DNA of 64,000 nucleotides from positions 1-64,000 of the forward strand of contig DHRK01000001.1 in the NCBI GenBank assembly GCA_002410325.1, given 5' to 3'. Position numbers and translations under genes: made by a program. Under the pieces are notes generated by a model, which searched no databases, had not been told where the DNA came from, and was given only the letters and a program-made list of their open reading frames with translations. Of this stretch, positions 27,577-36,101 are shown one piece after another (the first letter of the stretch is position 1; each line of letters opens with the position of its first letter). This stretch comes from Syntrophomonas sp. UBA5314. GTDB taxonomy: Bacteria; Bacillota; Syntrophomonadia; Syntrophomonadales; Syntrophomonadaceae.

Positions 27577-28248
27577 ATGAACCGGGATGATTGGATAAAA
27601 GCAACCGGTCAGCCTTCCCCGGATTTGAATGCTCTGGCAAAATATGAAGTAGAGAGATATGGAGGAGGAGTTCGTATGGATCTGATGCAAGCCGTCAAGG
27701 AGAGGCGCTCTTACCGAGCCTACCTGAACAAACCGGTGGAGGAGGAAAAGCTGCAGGCGGTTTTGGAAGCGGGGCGCTGGGCGCCTTCGGTGATGAACCT
27801 GCAGCCCTGGAAGTTTTTCATTCTAAAAAATCCGGATCTGAAGGCCGGCCTCAAAAGCGCCTGCTATGAAACCCTGCAGAAGATTTACCAGGCCAGCGGA
27901 TGGAACTGGGTCAGTAAATTCAGCCTGGAGTTCTTAACCGAAGCCCCGCTTATCATCGTGGTGGCCGGCGATCCAAAAAAGACCGGGGCCGATCAGTTTC
28001 TGCCCGGCCGCGGAACCGGCTATGCTTTTTCCTGCTGCGCCGCAGTGCAAAACATGCATCTGGCCGCCCATTCCCTGGGCTTGGGAACCCTCTGGTTTAC
28101 CCTCTATGAAACAGACCGGGTCAAGGAGCTTTTAAACCTGCCCGCCGAGCTCGACGTGGTCAGCATGATAGTCCTGGGCTATCCGGCGGAAACCGCCGCA
28201 GCGATTAAGAGAAAGCCGCTGGAGGACATGGTAAGCTACATCGACTGA
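27577..28248 (+). CDS. Nitroreductase family flavoprotein
   Basis: An FMN-dependent oxidoreductase. The core starts MDLMQAVKERRSYRAYLNKP with the RRSYR flavin-phosphate residues, then APSVMNLQPWKFF and GTLWFTLYETDRV later. Two starts are possible: ATG at 27577 with AAGGGGG (223 residues), or ATG at 27676 with GGAGGAGGAG (190 residues). The second fits usual family length; the first adds 33 residues without known homology. It may reduce quinones, nitro compounds or unsaturated carbonyls. It stands alone. Confidence 0.85.
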   Translation: MNRDDWIKATGQPSPDLNALAKYEVERYGGGVRMDLMQAVKERRSYRAYLNKPVEEEKLQAVLEAGRWAPSVMNLQPWKFFILKNPDLKAGLKSACYETLQKIYQASGWNWVSKFSLEFLTEAPLIIVVAGDPKKTGADQFLPGRGTGYAFSCCAAVQNMHLAAHSLGLGTLWFTLYETDRVKELLNLPAELDVVSMIVLGYPAETAAAIKRKPLEDMVSYID

Positions 28249-28288
28249 TCAGAGCGTCAATACGGGTGAGTCCCCGAACCCATTTTTT

Positions 28289-30148
28289 CTACCGGTCCGG
28301 GCCGCGGCCCATGCCCCCGCCGGGCATCATGCCGCCCGCCTGGCCGTACCGGGTGACGGCGCCGGACAGCTGAATGCTGGCTACCCGGCTTCCCGGCGTA
28401 TAAATCCCGGCGCTATACAGGCCATCCTTTACGGTGCCGCTTGAACTCCCGCCCAGGTATACGGTATAGGTGCCCCCCTGCTCCAGCCGCGGTGCGGAGA
28501 CGAGCAGCGAGGCGTAATCCTTGGCCGGGGAGAAGGTGATAATCTCCTCGCCCGTTTCATTTTGAATGCATAGTAAGGTCCCTGCCTTTTGGGTCCCCAG
28601 ATTGAGCTGCAAACTGGCCTGGGCCGAATCGGCGCCCGGCGCTTGAGCCATTCCCGAGCTGCCGGCGGCAAGCAGCAGGCCGCCGGCAACGGTGCCGGTT
28701 CCATTGTAATCGAGGGCGCCATTCCCGTCGTTGGTGGGCCCGTTTACTATTACCGTGCCGCCGGTCATGGCAAAGTCGCCGTTGGAATCGAGGCCGTCGC
28801 CCTGGGCGTCGATATAGATGTAGCCTCCATGGATATTGAGCTGGCTGCCATCCGAAGTATCGAAATTATTCTGACCGGGCCGGCTGTTGACCGAAGAACC
28901 GTCGCTGCCGCCGGAGGTATTGAGGCCGTCGTCGCTGGCCTTCAAGCGGATGCTGCCTCCATTGATGGTAATGGCGGCGCTTTCCAGCCCTTCATAACTC
29001 TTGTCTATGGTGATGTCGCCGGCGTTTATGACCAGCGAAGCATCGGAATGGATGCCGTCATCGCCTGAACTTGCACTTAATGTGCCGCCGTTTATATTTA
29101 CGCTGCCGTTGGAATGGATGGCATCATCCGCTGTATTTAAAGTAATGCTGCCATTTTCGATAGTAATATCAGCCGTGGCTTTGATGCCTTTGGCCGACTC
29201 GGTCTCACTGGTCTGAAGCTTATCCCGGCCCATGCCTGGAATTGCTTGATTGCCCTGCTTGATCCCGTTGGCGCTCCCGCCACCGGAACAGATATTGATG
29301 GCGCCTCCTTTGATGAGGACGCTGCTTTCGGCCTGAATGCCATCCGCCTGGGCGGTGATCTGCAGGCTGGAGCCTTCAATATAGACGAAGCCTTTGTTCC
29401 GGTCCTGGTCGTTGGTGGATTGCAGTCCATCCTCTCCGGCGTTTACGGTGATTTTTCCGTCCCGTACCGCGATACTATCTTTTCCCTTTATACCGTCGGC
29501 CCCGCTCGTAACGGTAATAACGCCGTTTACCAGCTTAAGGTCGTCTTTACTGGAAATGCCGGAGTTGTGGGGAGACACAACGACCAGGGAGCCCCCGCCA
29601 TTTATCGTCAAGTCGTCTTTGCTGAAAAGGGCAGCGTCTGCTTCATCCGAGGAAGCACCGGACAGGTCGGACGAACAGCTGAAGGTAATGCTGTTGCTGC
29701 TGCCTTCAGCCAGGGTTATGACAGTTTTGTCGGCATTTTTGATGTATAAGGGCGAATCGCCGGATGAACTCATTTGGGCGCCATTCAAAACCAGGTGAAC
29801 CAGTGCTTCATCGTCCGTATCGACAAGGATCTGACCATCATGCAGGGTCCCACTTATCGTGTACAGTCCCGCCGAATTTATGGTTACAGTACTGCCATTT
29901 ACCACCGCCCCCTGCCCGTTGAGGGTAATCGCGTCCCCCTTCAGAGTAATCTGGGATGCCCCGGCCCCGTCCCAGCTGCTGTCCAGGTCCTGACGGTCAA
30001 AATCTACGGAAATGGAGCCGGCGGTACTGGCCGGGGCGCTGGTGGCGCTTATCACACCGCTTTCGTTACACCCGTACAGGGTCCCGGCCAGAAGCAGGGT
30101 TGCCAGCGTTCCGCTCCATATTTTGCCTTTTAAACGATTGATGAACAT
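28289..30148 (-). CDS. Carbohydrate-binding DUF4353-type lipoprotein
   Basis: A 619-residue secreted protein. Its N-terminus has a lipoprotein-type signal with the lipobox LLAGTLYGC. The body is a repetitive, Gly/Ser/Asp-rich parallel beta-helix in which short motifs such as ITVNAGEDGLQ, ITINGGS and SGDDGIHSD recur about every 20-25 residues, as in DUF4353 proteins. The protein ends in GGGMGRGPDR. The start at 30148 is preferred for spacing from AAAGGG; 30154 and 30193 are alternatives, the last overlapping the upstream gene. It is the third gene of the VTC-DUF4956-DUF4353 operon. Confidence 0.85.
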   Translation of the reverse strand: MFINRLKGKIWSGTLATLLLAGTLYGCNESGVISATSAPASTAGSISVDFDRQDLDSSWDGAGASQITLKGDAITLNGQGAVVNGSTVTINSAGLYTISGTLHDGQILVDTDDEALVHLVLNGAQMSSSGDSPLYIKNADKTVITLAEGSSNSITFSCSSDLSGASSDEADAALFSKDDLTINGGGSLVVVSPHNSGISSKDDLKLVNGVITVTSGADGIKGKDSIAVRDGKITVNAGEDGLQSTNDQDRNKGFVYIEGSSLQITAQADGIQAESSVLIKGGAINICSGGGSANGIKQGNQAIPGMGRDKLQTSETESAKGIKATADITIENGSITLNTADDAIHSNGSVNINGGTLSASSGDDGIHSDASLVINAGDITIDKSYEGLESAAITINGGSIRLKASDDGLNTSGGSDGSSVNSRPGQNNFDTSDGSQLNIHGGYIYIDAQGDGLDSNGDFAMTGGTVIVNGPTNDGNGALDYNGTGTVAGGLLLAAGSSGMAQAPGADSAQASLQLNLGTQKAGTLLCIQNETGEEIITFSPAKDYASLLVSAPRLEQGGTYTVYLGGSSSGTVKDGLYSAGIYTPGSRVASIQLSGAVTRYGQAGGMMPGGGMGRGPDR

Positions 30149-30164
30149 ATCCATCTTCCCTTTC

Positions 30165-30857
30165 TTAAAGGTATATTTTATCTTCAAATTCACTGAGGGT
30201 CAGTGAGATGTCCAGATTGCCGTTCCGGCAGCGCAGTTCATCCAGGAACTCCTTCTGCGGGCAGTCCTTTTTTAAGCGGATACGGTAAACCAGTTTGAAC
30301 AAGGAGCCGAAATCGCTCGTCTTGACCGTCTTCATGCTCCAGGCATCGGTGTATTTGTTGAAGATGTCATCAAACCGGGACTGGTAGTTCAGGTTTTCCG
30401 GCAAGCTTATCTTCAACAACATGTCATTGCCGCGCGGGCTGGCGTACCTGACTTTATGTAATACCAGCATTACCGAACAGAGTACGGCCGCGAACAGGGC
30501 CGCGTATTCAACATGTTTCATGCCACAGGCCAGGCCCACCGCCAGGGAAAAGAAAACATAGGCGATGTCTTTGGGGTCCCCGGGAGCGCTGCGGAAGCGG
30601 ATCAGGGAGAAGGCCCCGGCCAGGCTGAAGGCCCTGGCTACGTTATCTCCGATCATCAAAATGATGATGGCTATTATAGCCGGAAGCATGATCAGGGTGA
30701 CCGTGAATGACGGTGCATAGCCTTCCTCCCGGTGGGTCCAGATATAGGCGCGGCTGATCAAAAGGCCCAAAGCGAGCGCTCCGGCCAGTATCAAAAGGGT
30801 GCTGGCGATGCTCAGGGACTGGGTTGTGCCGGTTGAAGCAAGTATTGATTCCAACAA
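30165..30857 (-). CDS. DUF4956 membrane protein
   Basis: A 230-residue protein with four or five hydrophobic segments in its first 130 residues, then a soluble tail. The region ARAFSLAGAFSLIRFRSAPGDPKD is the most characteristic part of the DUF4956 family. The family is repeatedly found with VTC-type polyphosphate polymerases and carbohydrate-binding DUF4353/CotH proteins, as here. Function unknown. A 23-base gap separates it from the VTC-like gene. Confidence 0.85.
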   Translation of the reverse strand: MLESILASTGTTQSLSIASTLLILAGALALGLLISRAYIWTHREEGYAPSFTVTLIMLPAIIAIIILMIGDNVARAFSLAGAFSLIRFRSAPGDPKDIAYVFFSLAVGLACGMKHVEYAALFAAVLCSVMLVLHKVRYASPRGNDMLLKISLPENLNYQSRFDDIFNKYTDAWSMKTVKTSDFGSLFKLVYRIRLKKDCPQKEFLDELRCRNGNLDISLTLSEFEDKIYL

Positions 30858-30880
30858 GGCTGGCGCCTCCTTTCTAATAA

Positions 30881-31624
30881 TTACCCGGTCTTTCTCAAGC
30901 TGAAAGCGGGCTGCCGGCTTTTCAGATACCGGTTGTATTCTTCACCATATTTAGAAAAACGGGTCTTATATATCCCGTTCTCCGACAGGAGCTGGGCCAG
31001 CCAAACCGGGAAGGCCCCAGGAATTTTGACTTCCATCAGGTATCGCCCGGGCAGCAGTTCTTCACCGAAGCGGCCCTTTTCCAGGCTGAGCTGATCCCGG
31101 CGGGTGATGATGCTGCGGTCGAAGGTGATGCGGAAAGCACTGTCCTTCAGGCCGAACAGGGCCTGGCGTTTGTAGCTTATAAAAACGGCCGGACTGACTT
31201 CATGGCAGTTCATGAAGTATTCGATTTCATTTAAGACCTGGGCGTTGATGAATTCCATCCGGGCCGGCCTGGTCCGGTCGTTGAGAAATTGATAGGCTTC
31301 ACCCAGCTTCAGAATCGCGCGGCGCTTGCTGACTATGCCGCCCACTTTCTTTTTCAGTTCTAAAAAGACCCGGCTGCCCGGCGAAGCTGCTACGCCATAG
31401 CTGCGCAGGCGCAGCTTTTCCTTATAATAGGGCCTGGCCAGCGAATGCCGGATTATACCGGAATCAGCCGTATCATAATAGATGTTGTGGATGGCATATT
31501 CCTGGCCGTCCGTGCAGTTGTCGTCAAAGCGCATGCCGGTCGCGAGCTCAGGAATGATGCTCTGGTACTGGGATTCATCTAAAATAAACTTTTTTTCAAT
31601 GCGCTTAAAAGTGCTTATAGCCAT
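30881..31624 (-). CDS. VTC-domain (polyphosphate polymerase-like) protein
   Basis: A 247-residue protein of the VTC/triphosphate-tunnel family. It opens MAISTFKRIEKKFILDESQY, with the KxEKKF pattern, IYYDTADSGIIR, and KEKLRLRSYG, basic tunnel-lining residues as in VTC4. LELKKKVGGIVSKRR adds the middle tunnel residues. VTC4 makes polyphosphate in yeast, while bacterial members have mostly unknown roles. The start at 31624 follows GGGAGG; an upstream ATG at 31651 lacks a site. It is first of a three-gene operon, divergent from the two-component system at 31794. Confidence 0.85.
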   Translation of the reverse strand: MAISTFKRIEKKFILDESQYQSIIPELATGMRFDDNCTDGQEYAIHNIYYDTADSGIIRHSLARPYYKEKLRLRSYGVAASPGSRVFLELKKKVGGIVSKRRAILKLGEAYQFLNDRTRPARMEFINAQVLNEIEYFMNCHEVSPAVFISYKRQALFGLKDSAFRITFDRSIITRRDQLSLEKGRFGEELLPGRYLMEVKIPGAFPVWLAQLLSENGIYKTRFSKYGEEYNRYLKSRQPAFSLRKTG

Positions 31625-31793
31625 GTCCAAACCTCCCGTCGGGCTAAACACCGTCAGTGTATAAACGAATTGTAGCGGCTGAACCTGAAATTGCTCTGAA
31701 GTGGCTTATTCAGACTATTTTCAGTTTGGCTAGATAGGCTAGTATTAAATAAGATAAACATGTACGGAAGATGTTGAAAGGAGGGTCAAGGCG

Positions 31794-32468
31794 GTGCGCA
31801 TCCTGATCGTGGAGGATGAAATCCGGCTGGCGGAAGCCCTGGGCCAGATCATGAGGGAGAACAAATACGCGGTTGACATCGTTAACGACGGCGAGGCTGG
31901 ATATGATTATGCGATGAGCGGTATCTACGATGTGATTGTCCTGGACGTGATGCTGCCCAAAATGAACGGCTTTGAAGTGGTGCGGCAGATGCGTAAAGAA
32001 AAAAACCGGACCCCGGTTATTATCCTCACCGCCAGGGATGAAACGGCCGATAAGGTAAACGGGTTGGACTGCGGCGCCGATGACTACCTCACCAAACCCT
32101 TCGCTCCGGAGGAGCTGTCAGCCCGCATCCGCGCCCTGTCGCGCAGGCAGGGGGAAGTGGTATTGAATGAAATGGGCTTTGCCGATATCAAGCTGGACTT
32201 GAGCAATTATGTGCTGCAGTGCGGGTACAAAACGGTCCGCCTGGGACTTAAAGAGTTTGAGGTGCTGCGCATGCTGCTGGCCAACCCCGCCGGGGTGGTG
32301 TCCAAGGAGGATATCCTTTTAAAGGTATGGGGCACCGAGTCGGATGCCGAGGATAACAATGTGGAAGCCTATATATCGTTTCTGCGCAAAAAGCTGGCCT
32401 ATCTGGGCTCCGGGGTAAACATAAACACCATGCGCAAAATAGGGTACTATCTGGGGGAAAAGAAATGA
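31794..32468 (+). CDS. OmpR-family response regulator
   Basis: A 224-residue regulator: receiver domain with acidic pair VEDE, phosphoacceptor Asp in VLDVMLPKMNG near 52, and conserved Thr/Lys (ILTARD, TKPF), followed by an OmpR-type winged helix (LGLKEFEVLRMLLANPAGVVS). A GTG start with AAGGAGG upstream. It overlaps the kinase gene by four bases and is divergent from the VTC-DUF4956-DUF4353 operon, which it probably controls. Confidence 0.93.
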   Translation: MRILIVEDEIRLAEALGQIMRENKYAVDIVNDGEAGYDYAMSGIYDVIVLDVMLPKMNGFEVVRQMRKEKNRTPVIILTARDETADKVNGLDCGADDYLTKPFAPEELSARIRALSRRQGEVVLNEMGFADIKLDLSNYVLQCGYKTVRLGLKEFEVLRMLLANPAGVVSKEDILLKVWGTESDAEDNNVEAYISFLRKKLAYLGSGVNINTMRKIGYYLGEKK

Positions 32469-33715
32469 TCCGAAGGCTGAAACTCAAATTTATTTTGACC
32501 AACATGTTCCTTATAACCATGGTGCTGGTCATTATATTCGGCGCGGTCTATGCATCCACCCGGCAGCGGCTGGAAAAAGAGAGCGGCGAGATGCTGCAGC
32601 GCGCCATCATGGAAAACCAGGCGGGGGAGTTTGACAAGAGGGATCAAGGCCGTGCTCCCTCCCTGCGCCAACCTGATTTTAAGCCCATACCTACCTTTAC
32701 CGTTACTCTGGATTCCAGCCATAAAATTATAGAAACCAATGGAGCCTTATTTAACCTGTCTGATACGGCAACTCTGGATCAACTGGTGGCCTTTTGCCTT
32801 AGCAGCGGCCAGGAAAGTGGAATTATTGAGAGTGAAGATCTGCGCTATTTAAAACAGGATAGCCCCTGGGGCTTGAAGATAGCCTTTGTGGACCGCAGCA
32901 TGGAAATCACCACCTTGTCTTCCTTGATAAAGACTTCCATCATAGTAGGTACGGGCAGCTTGAGCATCTTTTTTCTGATCAGCCTGTTTTTGGCCAATTT
33001 AGCCCTGCGCCCGGTGCAAAGGGCCTGGGAGCAGCAAAGACAGTTTGTGGCCGATGCCTCCCACGAACTTAAAACACCTCTTACGGTGATACTGGCTAAC
33101 GCCGGCATCGTACTGGCCCATAAAGACCAGACGGTAAAGGAGCAGGCCAAGTGGATCGAATACATTCAAACCGAAGCGAGCCGCATGAGCGCCCTAGTCG
33201 ACAACCTGCTGTTTTTAGCCAAAACCGATGATGTAAAATCAAAGGTTATTTTAAACCCGGTAAACTTGAGTGATCTGCTGTGGAGTTCAGTCCTCCCCTT
33301 TGAACCTGTATTATATGAACAAGGCAAAACCCTGGAGAGCGTTATTGAGCCCGACTTGTATATAAACGGGGATGAAAGCCGGCTCAAACAGCTGGTGGGC
33401 ATTCTTCTGGACAATGCGTGCAAATATGCCGATGATCATGGAACTATTACGGTACGGTTTTTCAAAAAGGCCGGGGAGGTAATATTATCGATAAATAACA
33501 CCGGAGGCGCCATCCCGGAGGATCAGATCGAGCACATCTTCAAGCGTTTTTACCGGGTTGACAAATCCCGAACCAGACAGGCGGGCGGGTACGGATTGGG
33601 CCTGGCCATAGCCGACACCATAAGCAAAATACACCGTGCTAAAATAGTTGTTGAGAGTTCACCGGATCAAGGCACCACGTTTACGGTTGTTTTTACCCGG
33701 GCCGCTTTAAGTTGA
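32465..33715 (+). CDS. Membrane sensor histidine kinase
   Basis: A 416-residue kinase with two membrane segments (about residues 10-32 and 157-180) flanking a roughly 120-residue outside sensor region without a known domain. The H box is ASHELKTPLTVIL, N box LVGILLDNACKYAD, and G boxes GYGLGLAIA. Its start overlaps the response-regulator stop (ATGA). The signal may be an envelope cue related to the divergent surface-polymer operon; this is inferred. Confidence 0.92.
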   Translation: MIRRLKLKFILTNMFLITMVLVIIFGAVYASTRQRLEKESGEMLQRAIMENQAGEFDKRDQGRAPSLRQPDFKPIPTFTVTLDSSHKIIETNGALFNLSDTATLDQLVAFCLSSGQESGIIESEDLRYLKQDSPWGLKIAFVDRSMEITTLSSLIKTSIIVGTGSLSIFFLISLFLANLALRPVQRAWEQQRQFVADASHELKTPLTVILANAGIVLAHKDQTVKEQAKWIEYIQTEASRMSALVDNLLFLAKTDDVKSKVILNPVNLSDLLWSSVLPFEPVLYEQGKTLESVIEPDLYINGDESRLKQLVGILLDNACKYADDHGTITVRFFKKAGEVILSINNTGGAIPEDQIEHIFKRFYRVDKSRTRQAGGYGLGLAIADTISKIHRAKIVVESSPDQGTTFTVVFTRAALS

Positions 33716-33736
33716 GCAATGATGGACGGCCGGGAA

Positions 33737-33765
33737 TTGACAGCCGGCCCGGGGCGGTGTAAAAT
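33737..33765 (+). promoter_or_regulatory. Sigma-A promoter of the T-box leader
   Basis: TTGACA, a 17-base spacer and TAAAAT match the vegetative consensus nearly fully. Transcription would start around 33773, just before the first T-box stem. Confidence 0.8.
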
Positions 33766-33774
33766 TGTATGCAA

Positions 33775-34046
33775 TATCATAAAGGCTATGATGAGGAGGA
33801 GTATGTATACTCCCGAAATATAGAGAGGGGATGACGGTGGAAATTCCCCAGGACGGGTATACGGAAGGTAGCCTCTGAGCAGTGAACCGAAATCCCCGGA
33901 AGGGAGAGTAGACTTCAACGGATTCCCACCGTTACAGGGGAAAGGTATCGGCGTCAGTGCCCGTACTGTTGATGAGCGTGTACACTTGTACAAATTTAGG
34001 TGGTACCACGGAGTTTAACCTTCGTCCTATGGGGACGGAGGTTTTT
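33775..34046 (+). ncRNA. T-box leader upstream of acetolactate synthase
   Basis: The antiterminator T-box sequence is AGGTGGTACCACGG at 33998-34011. The preceding leader forms a long first stem (AGGCTA at 33783 pairs with TAGCCT; CCCG with CGGG) and a distal hairpin GGGGA/TCCCC. A terminator AACCTTCGTCC/GGGACGGAGGTT plus T-tract lies at 34017-34046. Uncharged tRNA would stabilise the antiterminator. The specifier codon cannot be assigned surely; GAA-GGT-AGC near 33870 falls at the likely site and a Val or other branched-chain codon is expected from the gene. Confidence 0.9.
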
Positions 34047-34072
34047 TATTTTTTAAAAAGGGGGAGTTATTT

Positions 34073-35746
34073 ATGAAGTGTTCCGGGGCCGAAATCATCG
34101 TCAAGATGTTGGAAGAACAGGGAGTAGAAATTGTAACCGGTATTCCCGGAGGAGCCAATCTTCCCCTGTACAATGCCCTGTCCCAAAGCTCCATTCAGCA
34201 TGTCCTGGCCAGGCACGAACAGGGGGCCGGATTTATCGCCCAGGGAATGGCCAGGTCGACCGGACGGGCGGCGGTATGCTTCGCCACCTCGGGGCCGGGC
34301 GCTACCAACCTCATTACCGCGATTGCCGACGCCAAAATGGATTCGGTGCCGCTCGTGGCCATCACCGGACAGGTGTCTTCGGACCTTATAGGATCGGACG
34401 CTTTTCAGGAAGTAGACATGTACGGCCTGACCGTACCCATCAGCAAGCACAACTACCTGGTCGGTGCAGTTGAGGACCTGCTGCATATCCTGCCGGAGGC
34501 TTTTGAGATTGCCGAATCGGGAAGGCCGGGACCGGTGGTTATCGATGTTCCCAAAGATATTCAGGTCAAAGCGATAGATATTGACGAATGGCCCGGACCC
34601 CGGGAAAAGGCAACGGCCGGCAAACCGGACGACATCAAGATTCAGGAAGCAGCCGATTTGATAAACGGTTCTCAAAGACCCCTGCTCTACATAGGGGGAG
34701 GGATAGTCAACTCGCAGGCCCATCACATTGTGGGAAAACTGGCCCGCAAAAGCTCCATTCCGGTGGTTTCAACCCTGATGGGACTGGGGTGCATTCCGGC
34801 TGACGACCCTTTGTTTTTGGGAATGCTGGGCATGCACGGCTCTCGTTATACCAATTACATTGTAAACAAGGCCGACCTTCTCATTGCCCTGGGCGTTCGC
34901 TTTGACGACCGGGCCACCGGCAGCATCAACAAGTTTTGCCCGGGCGCGTCGGTTATCCATGTCGACATAGATCCGGCCGAAATCGATAAGATCAAGCCGT
35001 CCAACGTATCGATCACCGGCGACGCCAGGGCTATCCTGGAGAGGCTGCTGCCGCGGGTTTATCCAAGGAAGCGCCCGGACTGGGAGCATTATATGGCAGG
35101 ATTAAAACGGCGCTTCCCATTTCCAATGCCCGGCCCCAACGATCTATTTCATCCTATAAACATCATTCAACGGCTGGGAAATCTGGCTGATGCGGATGCC
35201 ATCATAACCACCGATGTCGGACAGCACCAGATGTGGGTGGCCCAGTCCTACCCCTTCAAGGTCCCCCGGACGCTGCTTACCTCGGGCAGCCTGGGCACTA
35301 TGGGATTCGGACTGCCGGCCGCCATCGGGGCCGCCCTGGTCAACCCCGGAAAAAGGGTTCTCTGTTTCAGCGGGGACGGGTCTCTGCTGATGAACCTTCA
35401 GGAGCTGGCCACCCTGGCCGATTGGCAGCTTGACATCACCATCATTCTCTTTAACAACGGGCACCTGGGTCTGGTAAGACAGCAGCAGGAATTGTTCTAC
35501 GGGCAGAATTATATAGCCTCCCGATTCCGGACCAGTCCCGATTTTGCAGCTATTGCCAGGGATTTCGGCATCCGGGGCTACGACCTGCAGGACGATAAGG
35601 AGTCAATTTTCCTGCTCCGCCAGTATATATCCGAACCCGGGCCCTGCCTGGTAAACGTGCCGGTCAATTACGCAGCCAACGTCTATCCCATGGTGCCTCC
35701 CGGAAAGGCCATTTATGAAATGATCGGGGGTGAAGGGCATGAATAG
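34073..35746 (+). CDS. ilvB: Acetolactate synthase large subunit
   Basis: A 557-residue thiamine-diphosphate enzyme that joins two pyruvates, or pyruvate and 2-oxobutyrate, in the first step of branched-chain amino acid synthesis. The cofactor-activating Glu is in ARHEQGAGFIAQG near 48, and the ThDP-Mg motif GDGSLLMNLQELATL runs to FNNG near 460. Its length and the FAD-region sequence are typical of catalytic subunits. The ATG follows AGGGGGAG after the T-box terminator. It overlaps the small-subunit gene by eight bases. No ilvC or ilvD follows. Confidence 0.93.
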   Translation: MKCSGAEIIVKMLEEQGVEIVTGIPGGANLPLYNALSQSSIQHVLARHEQGAGFIAQGMARSTGRAAVCFATSGPGATNLITAIADAKMDSVPLVAITGQVSSDLIGSDAFQEVDMYGLTVPISKHNYLVGAVEDLLHILPEAFEIAESGRPGPVVIDVPKDIQVKAIDIDEWPGPREKATAGKPDDIKIQEAADLINGSQRPLLYIGGGIVNSQAHHIVGKLARKSSIPVVSTLMGLGCIPADDPLFLGMLGMHGSRYTNYIVNKADLLIALGVRFDDRATGSINKFCPGASVIHVDIDPAEIDKIKPSNVSITGDARAILERLLPRVYPRKRPDWEHYMAGLKRRFPFPMPGPNDLFHPINIIQRLGNLADADAIITTDVGQHQMWVAQSYPFKVPRTLLTSGSLGTMGFGLPAAIGAALVNPGKRVLCFSGDGSLLMNLQELATLADWQLDITIILFNNGHLGLVRQQQELFYGQNYIASRFRTSPDFAAIARDFGIRGYDLQDDKESIFLLRQYISEPGPCLVNVPVNYAANVYPMVPPGKAIYEMIGGEGHE

Positions 35747-36032
35747 CCAGGAATGCCAGATTATAAAACTTACGGTGAGAAACCATCCCGGAGTGATGTA
35801 CCATATAACCGGACTCTTTTCCCGGCGGTCCTTCAACCTGGAAGGGATTTTATGCGGAAGGGTAGGGGACGGGACCAACAGTCAGATCTATTTACTGGTT
35901 AAAAGCGACACCTACCTCCAGCAGGTTGTCAAACAGTTAAACAAACTGCACGATGTGCTGGAGGTTTCCCTGATGGAAGATGGTGACCAAATTGTTTTCA
36001 CCAGGATACACGAAATACTTGTAATGAAGTAA
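35739..36032 (+). CDS. ilvN: Acetolactate synthase small (ACT) subunit, short form
   Basis: A 97-residue regulatory subunit. The ACT domain is visible as LTVRNHPGVMYHITGLFSRRSFNLE. Typical IlvH/IlvN proteins have about 160 residues, so the C-terminal domain is missing, as in short IlvN forms. The ATG at 35739 is preferred; a GTG at 35730 is too near the G-rich site. It overlaps ilvB and shares its T-box control. Confidence 0.88.
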   Translation: MNSQECQIIKLTVRNHPGVMYHITGLFSRRSFNLEGILCGRVGDGTNSQIYLLVKSDTYLQQVVKQLNKLHDVLEVSLMEDGDQIVFTRIHEILVMK

Positions 36033-36101
36033 AATGAAAGTTAAGGTCTTGTCCGGCGTAATTTGAGTAAATAACTATTTATGAATTGGGGGAGAAGTTT
36101 A

